This document shows positions 9,283-17,130 of a stretch of DNA of 64,000 bases, in pieces. Under the pieces are notes generated by a model. It had not been told where the DNA came from. It made no database searches and saw only the letters and a list, made by a program, of their open reading frames with translations. Position numbers and translations under genes: made by a program. The number at the start of each line of letters is the position of its first letter. Position 1 is the stretch's first letter. Source of the stretch: Ruminococcus sp. (GTDB taxonomy: Bacteria; Bacillota; Clostridia; Lachnospirales; Lachnospiraceae); assembly GCA_023663085.1 (NCBI GenBank), contig JAMPIB010000006.1, forward strand, positions 25,596 to 89,595, read 5' to 3'.

Positions 9283-9595
9283 CTCGCTCCTCCCTCTTCT
9301 TTTCCCGGTATATTCCCATATAAACCTTCGTCAGCACGATAACGGCCAGGAAACTGATCATTGCGTAGATCAGGCAGATATCGACCAGATATCCCTCGCC
9401 GAGCATGATGGCCAGTATGGCAATGATGACCATGACGATCGTGCCCAGCATATTCGTAGCTACGATCCTGTCCGTGACCCTCGGCCCTATGATTGCGCGG
9501 ATCAGACATAAGATAATCATGATTGCCAAGACGACCAGCACACCGACAAAAAGAACCTGATATGCCTGATCTAATCCCTGTATTCCCTTCCCCAT
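9269..9595 (-). CDS. mrpF: Mrp antiporter subunit F
   Basis: Membrane protein of 108 residues with three helices, family MnhF/MrpF. The diagnostic segment is CLIRAIIGPRVTDRIVATNM, corresponding to RxxxGPtxxDRvvAlD in known MrpF proteins. ATG at 9595 has GAGG six bases upstream. It is overlapped by mrpG downstream, and a 111-bp gap holding hairpins separates it from mrpE upstream. MrpE-F-G form the small-subunit module of the antiporter. Confidence 0.88.
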   Translation of the reverse strand: MGKGIQGLDQAYQVLFVGVLVVLAIMIILCLIRAIIGPRVTDRIVATNMLGTIVMVIIAILAIMLGEGYLVDICLIYAMISFLAVIVLTKVYMGIYREKKREERDGSN

Positions 9596-9637
9596 TTTTT
9601 ACCTCATTTCTGCGTTGTTTTTTGCGCATAAAGCAAT

Positions 9638-9696
9638 GTTTGTGCAAGCAACGCGCAGTCACAAACTTGCCGAGTGAAAAATTTATTTTTCACTCG
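9638..9696. repeat. Hairpins between mrpE and mrpF
   Basis: A perfect 12-bp inverted repeat with a 2-base loop (CGAGTGAAAAAT-TT-ATTTTTCACTCG, 9671-9696) lies next to a second pair of arms GTTTGTG/CACAAAC (9638-9644 and 9660-9666). This is the only sizeable gap among the small-subunit genes. On the minus strand no clear U-tract follows the stem, so an RNA-processing or stabilising role is as likely as termination. Confidence 0.6.
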
Positions 9697-9706
9697 TTTG
9701 CTCCTT

Positions 9707-10171
9707 TTAACATTTTTTCTCAAAATCTTCCAGCATGTCTACGAAAACAGAACGGTCAAGCCCCTCCGCAAAGTTCTTATCCAGACAATGCACCGTATAA
9801 ACGTTATTTTCCAACAGTACGGTGATCGTGCCCGGCGTCAGAGTAATGGCGTTGGCCAGAAAGGAACGTCCAAGCGGCGTATGAAGATCGGCTTTAAAAG
9901 TAATAAGCGCCGGTTCCGGTTCTTCCTTTTCCGTTAAAATAAGATGGATCACCGCAAAATTCGCCTTAACGATCTCTACGACCAGTACAATGACATAGTG
10001 CAGGAAGTGAAATACATTACGGATGACGTTTTTCTCTTTGGCAATGCTGTAATCCGCAAATTTACAGGTAAAAGCAAATAGAGCCGCGGCGATGATAACG
10101 CCGAATGCGGCAATCTCCAGCGTGAACTGACCGTTGAAGATGACCCATAGTAAAAAGTAGAGTAAAAACAT
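9707..10171 (-). CDS. mrpE: Mrp antiporter subunit E
   Basis: Membrane protein of 154 residues matching MnhE/MrpE: N-terminal helices (LLYFLLWVIFNGQFTLEI), a middle HYVIVLVVEIVKANFAVIHLI segment and the conserved FLANAITLTPGTITVLLE block. The frame stays open to a TTG at 10207, but the ATG at 10171 is preceded by a GGGGGGAGGAAG ribosome binding site and gives the normal family length. It is the first antiporter gene of the operon and lies 44 bp after the GTPase-NYN gene, so it may share that gene's transcript. Confidence 0.88.
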   Translation of the reverse strand: MFLLYFLLWVIFNGQFTLEIAAFGVIIAAALFAFTCKFADYSIAKEKNVIRNVFHFLHYVIVLVVEIVKANFAVIHLILTEKEEPEPALITFKADLHTPLGRSFLANAITLTPGTITVLLENNVYTVHCLDKNFAEGLDRSVFVDMLEDFEKKC

Positions 10172-10215
10172 CTTCCTCCCCCCTTTCTTTGACGATTGTT
10201 TTGCCAAAATTTATC

Positions 10216-13131
10216 TTAAAAATCTTTTCTTCCCAATCTTACCTCTTCCAGATGCGCCGCCAGTTCCTCCGGCAGGTTATCGAAGAGATATTGTTTATTA
10301 TGTGTCTTTTTATTCAGGAAAAGTTCCCGCAGTTCCTGACTGGTTGACATAATATCCTCTTTTAGTTCTCTGGCGGAGAGCCTTCTGGCCCCCTGTCCCA
10401 TGATGATAAGCTGTTCCAGACCGTCAGAGGTGGCTACGGTCACATGATGTTTTTTCGCCATCTCATGCGTCGCCTTTTCGATATACTGATCGGCGGTCTC
10501 GGCCTCTTTCGTATAGACAACGTGGATATTATGATAGTTCTGGATGCTGCCCGGATTCCCTTTTACTTTATAGGCGTCGAAAACAAGGATCAGCGTCATC
10601 TTACGGTAGCCCTGATAATTACTCAGGATATCCATCAGTTTCCCCCGCGCGCCGTCTAAGTTGCTCTTCGCCAGTTCGCTCAATTCTTCCCAGGCGAACA
10701 GGATATTATAACCATCCACAAGCAGATATTCTTTGGGCGGCGCTTTGTCGGCGGACTTTGTGACAGATGTGTCAGTCTTTGTGACAACGGTGTCATACTT
10801 TGTCTGTCGGGATTCCCGCGGACTGCCCCATTTCTTCCTCGTCGTAATCTCATCCTCCGCGGCATTCCTGCCGCCGTAAGTACGGTTAAAGATTTCTTCT
10901 AACTCCTTATCGGCGGAGAGGGAAGTCGCTATCTTAGACTGCCGCGGCCGGCCCGGTTCCTGTTTCGCCGCCTGCGCGCTCTCATCCTGCACATTGCCAC
11001 CCTGTCCTGTCTGCATCTGCTGACCAGTCCGGTCAATCTCTCCAGCCTGCATGCTCCCGCCGGCTGCCTTATCAACCTCCGCCGTTCCGCTGCCTTCAGC
11101 CTGCACGCCGCGTCCCAGACTTTCCACGTGCATATAGTTCTCCGCCTCGTCCCACTTCACGATAAAGCCCGCTCCGTGAGCACAAAATACAGAAGAAGAC
11201 GGGTTATCCAGATCACGTTCTTCATCATAGCCTATCTTCGCCAGCACTTCTTCCGTATTATGGCACGGCTCATAGCCCTTTAAACTGCAGAAGAATCTGC
11301 CGCGGCCGCCGGAATAGGATAATACCTGTGTCTGATAGCCCCACATAGTGGAGACGGGCGCTTTTCCCGTAAGGATGGACAGATCGCCATCCACTGTCGG
11401 GCCTTCAAAAGCACCGTGCATGGCCTGTATATCCGACATGGCACGCCCGATCATGGAAGAGGGCACTTCCAGCCTGAACTCATAAACAGGCTCTAAAAGA
11501 ACACATTCCGCCCTGTGCAGCCCCTGTCTGAGCGCGCGGTAAGTCGCCTGCCTGAAATCGCCGCCTTCCGTATGCTTTAGATGCGCGCGCCCGGCCATTA
11601 AAGTAATCTTCATATCGGTGAGCGGCGCGCCCGCCAGAATGCCGATATGCTCTTTTTCTTCCAGATGCGTCAGCACCAGACGCTGCCAGTTCTTATCCAG
11701 CATATCCGTACTGCATGCCGTATCGAATACAAGCCCGCTGCCCGGCTCTCCGGGTTCTAACAAAAGGTGCACTTCGGCATAATGGCGCAGCGGTTCAAAA
11801 TGTCCTGCACCCTCGGCGGGCGTTTTTATCGTCTCTTTATAAACGATACTGCCCGCGTCAAATCCTACCGCCGCGCCAAAACGTTCCTCAATTAAATTTT
11901 TCAACACTTCTATCTGTACTTCGCCCATAAGCTGTACATGGATCTCGCCAACCTGCTCTTTCCAGACCACATGAAGCTGCGGCTCCTCCTCCGCTAGTTG
12001 ACATAAGTTCTTATACATGCCATGAACATCACATTCTTCCGGTAAGAGGATACGATATGTCATGACGGGCGCTAAGAGCGGCGCCGCACTCTCTGTCTCT
12101 TCTCCCAGCCCTTCTCCCGAAAAAGTCCGGGTAAGCCCTGTTACAGCGCAGACTTCTCCTGCCTGCGCCTCCTGCACGGTCTGATATCTGAGGCCGGAGT
12201 AGACCCTGATCTGATCGACCTTTTCCTCCCATGTGCCCTCTCTGGAAACAAGTGTCTGTTTTACCTGTAAACATCCTCCGGTTATCTTCATATAAGTCAG
12301 ACGGTTTCCTGCACCATCCCTGCCGATCTTATAGACCCTGGCCGCGAACTTCTGCGGATACTCCACAGGCCGCGTATATTCCGCCACACCGTCCAGAAAT
12401 TCCTCTATCCCCGTCATCTTAAGCGCCGAACCAAAATAACAGGGGAAGACTTTTCTTTCGGCGATCAGTTTTTTGATTTCTTCTTTTGCAATGCCGCCGC
12501 CTTCCAGATAGTTGTTTAAGAGCCTCTCGTCACAGACGGCGATATTTTCCAGAAAATCCTGTCTCTCCCTCGTTTCCTCCGCTTCTTTTTCCCCGGAAAA
12601 ATCAATGCACCCGCTGCCCAGCCGTTCCTGCAATTCCCGAAGCAGTCCCTGCCTGTCGCTTTCCGGCATATCCATCTTATTTATAAAAAGAAAGGCCGGG
12701 ATATCGTAACGTGAAAGCAGTTTCCAGAGCGTTACCACATGCTCCTGCACGCCGTCCGGAGCGCTGATGACCAGAACGGCATAGTCCAGTATCTGGAGTG
12801 TGCGCTCCATCTCCGCAGAAAAATCCACATGTCCCGGCGTATCTAAGAGCGTGATATCCGTATCCTTCCATGAGATCTGCGCCTGCTTGGAAAAAATGGT
12901 AATCCCCCTCGTCCTCTCCTGTGCATCTGTATCTAAGAACGTATCGCCGTGATCTACCCTGCCGGCCCTGCGGATACTGCCGCTGATATACAGCAGACTT
13001 TCGGCCAGCGTCGTCTTACCGGCGTCTACATGCGCCAGAATGCCGATGACGGTTTTCTTTTTCTTTTCTATTTTATTTTCTGTTTCCCGTTTATCCGTCT
13101 CACATGCCGTTTTCATTTCCATCCGCCTCAT
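10216..13131 (-). CDS. TetM-like ribosome-associated GTPase fused to a C-terminal NYN (YacP/Rae1-like) nuclease domain
   Basis: About 970 residues. The N-terminal two thirds are an EF-G/TetM-type translation GTPase: G1 HVDAGKTT, G3 DTPGH, G4 NKMD, followed by domain II and III-V segments similar to ribosomal protection proteins. A low-complexity linker rich in Gln, Gly, Glu and Thr (about residues 690-830) leads to a NYN/YacP domain with LLVDGYNILFAW, LILVFDAY and VATSDGLEQL, the acidic residues expected in a PIN-like active site. Rae1/YacP of Bacillus cuts mRNA in the ribosomal A site, and TetM-type GTPases also bind there, so the fusion suggests ribosome-targeted RNA cleavage. The start is uncertain: ATGs at 13131, 13122 and 13116, or a TTG at 13155. 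The gene is 4 bp from the CobS-like gene. Calling it tetracycline resistance would go beyond the evidence. Confidence 0.85.
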   Translation of the reverse strand: MRRMEMKTACETDKRETENKIEKKKKTVIGILAHVDAGKTTLAESLLYISGSIRRAGRVDHGDTFLDTDAQERTRGITIFSKQAQISWKDTDITLLDTPGHVDFSAEMERTLQILDYAVLVISAPDGVQEHVVTLWKLLSRYDIPAFLFINKMDMPESDRQGLLRELQERLGSGCIDFSGEKEAEETRERQDFLENIAVCDERLLNNYLEGGGIAKEEIKKLIAERKVFPCYFGSALKMTGIEEFLDGVAEYTRPVEYPQKFAARVYKIGRDGAGNRLTYMKITGGCLQVKQTLVSREGTWEEKVDQIRVYSGLRYQTVQEAQAGEVCAVTGLTRTFSGEGLGEETESAAPLLAPVMTYRILLPEECDVHGMYKNLCQLAEEEPQLHVVWKEQVGEIHVQLMGEVQIEVLKNLIEERFGAAVGFDAGSIVYKETIKTPAEGAGHFEPLRHYAEVHLLLEPGEPGSGLVFDTACSTDMLDKNWQRLVLTHLEEKEHIGILAGAPLTDMKITLMAGRAHLKHTEGGDFRQATYRALRQGLHRAECVLLEPVYEFRLEVPSSMIGRAMSDIQAMHGAFEGPTVDGDLSILTGKAPVSTMWGYQTQVLSYSGGRGRFFCSLKGYEPCHNTEEVLAKIGYDEERDLDNPSSSVFCAHGAGFIVKWDEAENYMHVESLGRGVQAEGSGTAEVDKAAGGSMQAGEIDRTGQQMQTGQGGNVQDESAQAAKQEPGRPRQSKIATSLSADKELEEIFNRTYGGRNAAEDEITTRKKWGSPRESRQTKYDTVVTKTDTSVTKSADKAPPKEYLLVDGYNILFAWEELSELAKSNLDGARGKLMDILSNYQGYRKMTLILVFDAYKVKGNPGSIQNYHNIHVVYTKEAETADQYIEKATHEMAKKHHVTVATSDGLEQLIIMGQGARRLSARELKEDIMSTSQELRELFLNKKTHNKQYLFDNLPEELAAHLEEVRLGRKDF

Positions 13132-13135
13132 ATGC

Positions 13136-13909
13136 TCATATGCCTGTTTTTGCAAAGACAGCGATAAAAAGTACTACTGCAAGTTCACACAATGTCAGAA
13201 AATATCCCGACGTTTCTTCCGTAACGCCTCCGAAACGCTTTTTACTCATATAAAAATAATAAGTCCACACCCACATACATAATAACGACATCAGCACACC
13301 CATGACAGGCCGGATGGCAATGCAGGTACCAAAGCAGAGTGCCAGAATAACGCCAAGGGTTATGCGGATATTCTGTTTCTGCACTTTAGAAAGAGCCCCC
13401 ATGCCCAGACTGTCTCTGCCCGCTGTGGGAAACCAGACAAACGCCATGGAAAAAAGCGTCCGGGAGATCACATATCCTGTCCCCAGGAAAAACAGCTGCT
13501 CTTCTTTTTCCACACAAGACAATCCCCCCGCATATAACAGGTAATAAGACATTGCCGCAGCCACCGCCGATACGCCGGCCCGGTCTTCTTCCATACGCGC
13601 GATGCGTCCTGCCGGCTTTCCATTTTCCATGCCGAGCGCATCCCATGTTTTCATGAAACCGCACAGATGCGTACCTTTACTTAACAGGATTGGGATGACT
13701 GATCCGGTCAATGCAAAAAAAGCTGTTGCAGAAATATAGTATGCGCAGTATACCGCATATCCACACATAAAAAGCCCGGTCACCGCCCCGATAATCGGCA
13801 GAAAGCAAAGCATATACGGTATCGTTTCCTTACTCTTTTTCAGCGTCGGCACAGGTATGAACGAATACCTGCCAAGAGCCGCCAGAAATCCCGATAACAC
13901 TGGTTTCAT
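13136..13909 (-). CDS. Divergent CobS-like (adenosylcobinamide-GDP ribazoletransferase family) membrane protein
   Basis: Membrane protein of 257 residues. It aligns with CobS along its length: FLAALGRYSFIPVP at the start, GTHLCGFMKTWDALG where CobS has HLDGLADTxDG, and KRFGGVTEETSGYF where CobS has RxGGxTGDxLGA. Two aspartates of the metal/substrate motif are replaced (Cys and Lys), so the classical cobalamin-synthesis reaction is doubtful. There are no other cobalamin genes in the window and no B12 riboswitch in the short leader. The ATG at 13909 has AGAAGG eight bases upstream; the longer TTG version is rejected. It heads the operon that continues into the GTPase-NYN and antiporter genes. 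Confidence 0.65.
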   Translation of the reverse strand: MKPVLSGFLAALGRYSFIPVPTLKKSKETIPYMLCFLPIIGAVTGLFMCGYAVYCAYYISATAFFALTGSVIPILLSKGTHLCGFMKTWDALGMENGKPAGRIARMEEDRAGVSAVAAAMSYYLLYAGGLSCVEKEEQLFFLGTGYVISRTLFSMAFVWFPTAGRDSLGMGALSKVQKQNIRITLGVILALCFGTCIAIRPVMGVLMSLLCMWVWTYYFYMSKKRFGGVTEETSGYFLTLCELAVVLFIAVFAKTGI

Positions 13910-13961
13910 GTCTTTTTTCCTTCTATAAATAATATGACGCAACTTTTTTAATTCCTGTCAA

Positions 13962-13991
13962 ATTATAGCGCTTTCATTTTATTCTTGTCAA
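13962..13991 (-). promoter_or_regulatory. Consensus sigma-A promoter for the CobS-like/GTPase/antiporter operon
   Basis: On the minus strand TTGACA (13986-13991), an 18-base spacer and TATAAT (13962-13967) precede the CobS-like gene, giving a leader of about 45-50 bases. No other good promoter was seen between here and the antiporter genes, which suggests a transcript of about 13.5 kb. Confidence 0.8.
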
Positions 13992-14053
13992 ATCCTAATT
14001 TCAGTCAAATTTTTAGCGTTTTTATCGCGCAGGACAGGTTTCTTTTTCGGACA

Positions 14054-14191
14054 GAATATGATACAATAAACGCAAGCTCGGCAGCTTGCGTTCTAAGAAT
14101 TACTGCGTAATTCTTATTGAGATGATTTACACAGCTGCTTTTGTGAATATGATACAATAAACGCAAGTTCGACAGCTATGTGCGTTTGATG
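14054..14191 (+). repeat. Dispersed double-hairpin repeat, copy A (one unit plus a decayed partial unit)
   Basis: The unit has two perfect stem-loops: arms AACGCAAGCT/AGCTTGCGTT (14069-14092) and TAAGAATTAC/GTAATTCTTA (14094-14116). A 23-bp sequence beginning GAATATGATACAATAAACG occurs at 14054-14076 and again at 14145-14167, giving a 91-bp period; the second unit is degraded. A nearly identical copy lies inverted at 33431-33530 and a diverged one at 37443-37499. The GATACAAT segment could double as a -10 element for the downstream PTS-EAL gene. Confidence 0.75.
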
Positions 14192-14214
14192 CAGCCGCAG
14201 GGAAGGGGCAGTCT

Positions 14215-16356
14215 ATGAAAGATAAAAAAAGACCCGCCGGAACAATTCCGGAAAATAACACAGGATATGTTGAGAAGTGTAAATCTGCACTGTTTAAAGT
14301 ATCCGACTATTTTGATGACAGTCCGGCTCTGATGTCCGTCAGACAGGGCATGATCATGCTGATCCCGCTGTTAGTGCTTGGCGCTATGGCTCTCATGTTG
14401 AGCAGTCTGCCGATCCCGGCCTATCAGAAACTTCTGCCCAGACTCCTTAACGGCAAAGTCGTGGAATTTCTCGCTTTTGTCCGCAGCGCGTCTCTTAACC
14501 TGTTCGCGCTTGCCCTTGCGCTGACCACCAGTTTCAGCTATGCCATGCTGCGTAAAAAAGAAAAGGGGGTCGGTTACGGCGACTCTATTATCTTGATGCT
14601 TATCACGCTTATTTCCCTGATCGGCTATTCAGGTATCCAATATGAAGATTTCTCCATCACCTCCCTTGGAACCTCCCGTATTTTTACAGCTCTTTTTATC
14701 TCTCTTTTATCCGGAAAAATGTTTTTTATGATCCGCGACAAGGGACTTTTCCGTTTGAAACAAAAGGGCATGGAGGCGGAAGGGCTTTATGTGGAGGCGG
14801 TATCGGGAATCATCCCGGCTCTTCTGATCGTGGCTTTCTGGGCCATCCTGCAGCAGATGTTCATTTTACTCTTCCATGTACAGTCATTTCAGGAACTGCT
14901 GGAAAAAGGTATTGACGCACTCTTTAACGTAGTCGATAACGACCTTGTATCAGCCATTCTTATTCTGTTTCTGGAACACAGCACATGGTTTGTGGGCATA
15001 CACGGCAGCAATATCGTAGAGCCTATCATGCAGGAAAATTTTGCTGTCGGGAGTTCTATTTATAATAAGACTTTTCATGATATCTTCATCCTTTTAGGCG
15101 GCTCAGGCGCCGTACTGTGCCTTGTTATCGCTATTTTGCTCTTTTCCAGAAAAAGCAGCATCCGCAACGTCTCCAAGCTGTCGCTGCCAACGGTCATCTT
15201 TAATATCAGCGAGATCGCCGCTTTCGGGATCCCGATCATTTTAAATCCGATTTTTCTGATTCCTTATATTCTGATCCCTATCGTACTGTGCATCATAGCT
15301 TACGCAGCGATCTATCTCGGTCTGGTTCCGCCTGTGACGCAAACGGTGGGCTGGACGACGCCGATCCTCTTAAGCGGATATCAGGCGACCGGTTCTATTG
15401 CCGGCAGTATTTTGCAGACGGTATGCCTCGTAACGGGCATCGCCATCTACCTGCCGTTCCTGCGCCTGTTTGAAGAGCGGGACGCCCGACTCCTTGTAAA
15501 AAATGTCAATCATCTGACGAAGGAACTGCAAAGACAGGAAAAGGCCAAATCCATTTCCCCTCTGACGGAAAGAAACGACTTACTCGGCGATGTGGCAAGG
15601 TCGCTCACCGCAGACCTGGAAGATGCTGTCAAAAACAAAAAACTGTTCTTCGTATATCAACCGCAGGTGGATACGGAGGGAAAATGTATCGGCGCTGAAA
15701 CGCTCATCCGCTGGAATCATCCAATCGCAGGATTTATTTATCCGCCGCTGATCATTGAACTTGCCAAAGAAGGGAATATGCTGCACGATATCGAATCCTA
15801 TCTGTTTGACGAATCGACTCATGCGGTCAAAGAGATCGGTAAGTCCATTCATACAGAATTTAAGATTTCCCTAAATATTACGAACGAGTCGCTGGCCTGG
15901 GATGGTTTTGAGAAATGCCTGCGTGAAAAGGTGGAAAAATATGACATCCAGCCCAGACGCTTATGGCTGGAAATAACCGAGCAGGATGCGTTAGTCACTT
16001 CGGATGAAATGATGGACAAGATACAGCGTATCAAAGAACATGGACATAAATTCCTGATCGACGATTTCGGTATGGGCCATACTTCCTTAATGTATTTGCA
16101 GACCAATCATTTTGACCTTGTGAAATTAGATGGTTCTTTAACGCGCGACGTCATGGAAAATACGCGTAACGAAGACATTATCGCCGCCATCACGGAACTT
16201 GGCAAGACGCTGCACTTTGAAACGATAGCGGAATACGTGGAAACCGATTTACAGCGTGATAAACTGCAAAAACTCGGCTGTAACGGTTTCCAGGGCTACC
16301 TGTACAGCAAACCGATCCCGCTTACGGAACTGATTGCGTGGATGAAGGAGCACTAG
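14215..16356 (+). CDS. PTS EIIC (lactose/cellobiose type) fused to an EAL c-di-GMP phosphodiesterase domain
   Basis: Protein of 713 residues. Residues about 25-430 are a polytopic PTS EIIC domain of the CelB type (the HSTWFVGIHGSNIVEPIM segment is diagnostic). Residues about 465-713 are an EAL domain with catalytic residues kept: GAETLIRW (EAL written ETL), the NIT asparagine, EITE, IDDFGMGHTS, VKLDG and EYVE. An active c-di-GMP hydrolase regulated by sugar binding or transport is the natural inference. There are no IIA or IIB genes nearby, so the membrane part may sense rather than transport. Start ATG at 14215 after GAAGGGG. It is the only long plus-strand gene in this half of the window and ends 6 bp from trpA, convergently. 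Confidence 0.88.
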   Translation: MKDKKRPAGTIPENNTGYVEKCKSALFKVSDYFDDSPALMSVRQGMIMLIPLLVLGAMALMLSSLPIPAYQKLLPRLLNGKVVEFLAFVRSASLNLFALALALTTSFSYAMLRKKEKGVGYGDSIILMLITLISLIGYSGIQYEDFSITSLGTSRIFTALFISLLSGKMFFMIRDKGLFRLKQKGMEAEGLYVEAVSGIIPALLIVAFWAILQQMFILLFHVQSFQELLEKGIDALFNVVDNDLVSAILILFLEHSTWFVGIHGSNIVEPIMQENFAVGSSIYNKTFHDIFILLGGSGAVLCLVIAILLFSRKSSIRNVSKLSLPTVIFNISEIAAFGIPIILNPIFLIPYILIPIVLCIIAYAAIYLGLVPPVTQTVGWTTPILLSGYQATGSIAGSILQTVCLVTGIAIYLPFLRLFEERDARLLVKNVNHLTKELQRQEKAKSISPLTERNDLLGDVARSLTADLEDAVKNKKLFFVYQPQVDTEGKCIGAETLIRWNHPIAGFIYPPLIIELAKEGNMLHDIESYLFDESTHAVKEIGKSIHTEFKISLNITNESLAWDGFEKCLREKVEKYDIQPRRLWLEITEQDALVTSDEMMDKIQRIKEHGHKFLIDDFGMGHTSLMYLQTNHFDLVKLDGSLTRDVMENTRNEDIIAAITELGKTLHFETIAEYVETDLQRDKLQKLGCNGFQGYLYSKPIPLTELIAWMKEH

Positions 16357-16362
16357 AGCGCT

Positions 16363-17130
16363 TCAAATTGCTTCCTTCATCGACTTAACATACTCGCCGA
16401 TATAAGACGGGGCCTCTTTTCCGTATTTTTCCAGTAATTTAATGATCGCAGAACCGACAATGGCTCCATCGGATATTCCCGCCATTTTTCTGGCCTGTTC
16501 GGGCGTAGAGATGCCGAAGCCGATGGCGCAGGGAATATCAGTATGCTCTCTGACTACTTTCACGATAGAAGCAAGGTCTGTCTTAATTTCGCTCCTTGTC
16601 CCGGTCACTCCCAGTGATGAAACGATATATAAAAATCCTTCCGCCTCTTTGGCGATCATGGCGATTCGGTTTTCCGAGGTAGGCGCTATTAAAGATATCA
16701 GATCAACCCCATACTGATGACAGACATCCAGAAACTCCTCTTTTTCCTCAAAGGGCAGATCGGGCAGAATCAGTCCATCCATCCCGGTATCCCGGCATGT
16801 CTTAAGAAAACGCTCTGTACCATAAGAAAAAATGACGTTGGCGTAGGTCATGAATACCATCGGTATCTTCACATCCTGCCGCAGTTCTTTCACAAAGGCA
16901 AAAATCTTATCTGTGGTAATGCCGCCGCTTAGCGCACGGATATTGGCACCCTGTATCACAGGCCCCTCCGCAGTAGGATCGGAAAAAGGAATCCCCAGTT
17001 CTATCAGATCGGCGCCGTTTGCCACCGCCGCACGGACTGCCGCCGCCGTTGTTTCCAGATCAGGATCGCCGCAGGTAATAAACGGAATAAACGCCTTACC
17101 GTTTGCAAATGCTTCTTTTATCTTACTCAT
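16363..17130 (-). CDS. trpA: Tryptophan synthase alpha subunit
   Basis: TrpA, 255 residues, converts indole-3-glycerol phosphate to indole and glyceraldehyde 3-phosphate. Family motifs: FITCGDPD near the N-terminus, [19 protein letters not shown] with the catalytic acids, LIAPTSEN, and GFGISTPEQ with GAIVGSAI at the phosphate-binding end. The ATG at 17130 follows GGGAGG and overlaps trpB by 8 bp; an in-frame upstream extension lies inside trpB and is not used. Last gene of the trp operon; only 6 bp separate it from the convergent PTS-EAL gene and no terminator was seen between them. Confidence 0.96.
   Translation of the reverse strand: MSKIKEAFANGKAFIPFITCGDPDLETTAAAVRAAVANGADLIELGIPFSDPTAEGPVIQGANIRALSGGITTDKIFAFVKELRQDVKIPMVFMTYANVIFSYGTERFLKTCRDTGMDGLILPDLPFEEKEEFLDVCHQYGVDLISLIAPTSENRIAMIAKEAEGFLYIVSSLGVTGTRSEIKTDLASIVKVVREHTDIPCAIGFGISTPEQARKMAGISDGAIVGSAIIKLLEKYGKEAPSYIGEYVKSMKEAI

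Noticed and set aside
369-10171. Energy-converting hydrogenase or complex I
   Set aside because: Only membrane antiporter-type subunits are present; no NiFe hydrogenase, 49-kDa-like or ferredoxin subunit genes are in the window.
10216-13131. Tetracycline-resistance gene
   Set aside because: The GTPase part is TetM-like, but the protein is longer, carries a NYN domain and lies in a chromosomal operon. Resistance cannot be claimed from similarity alone.
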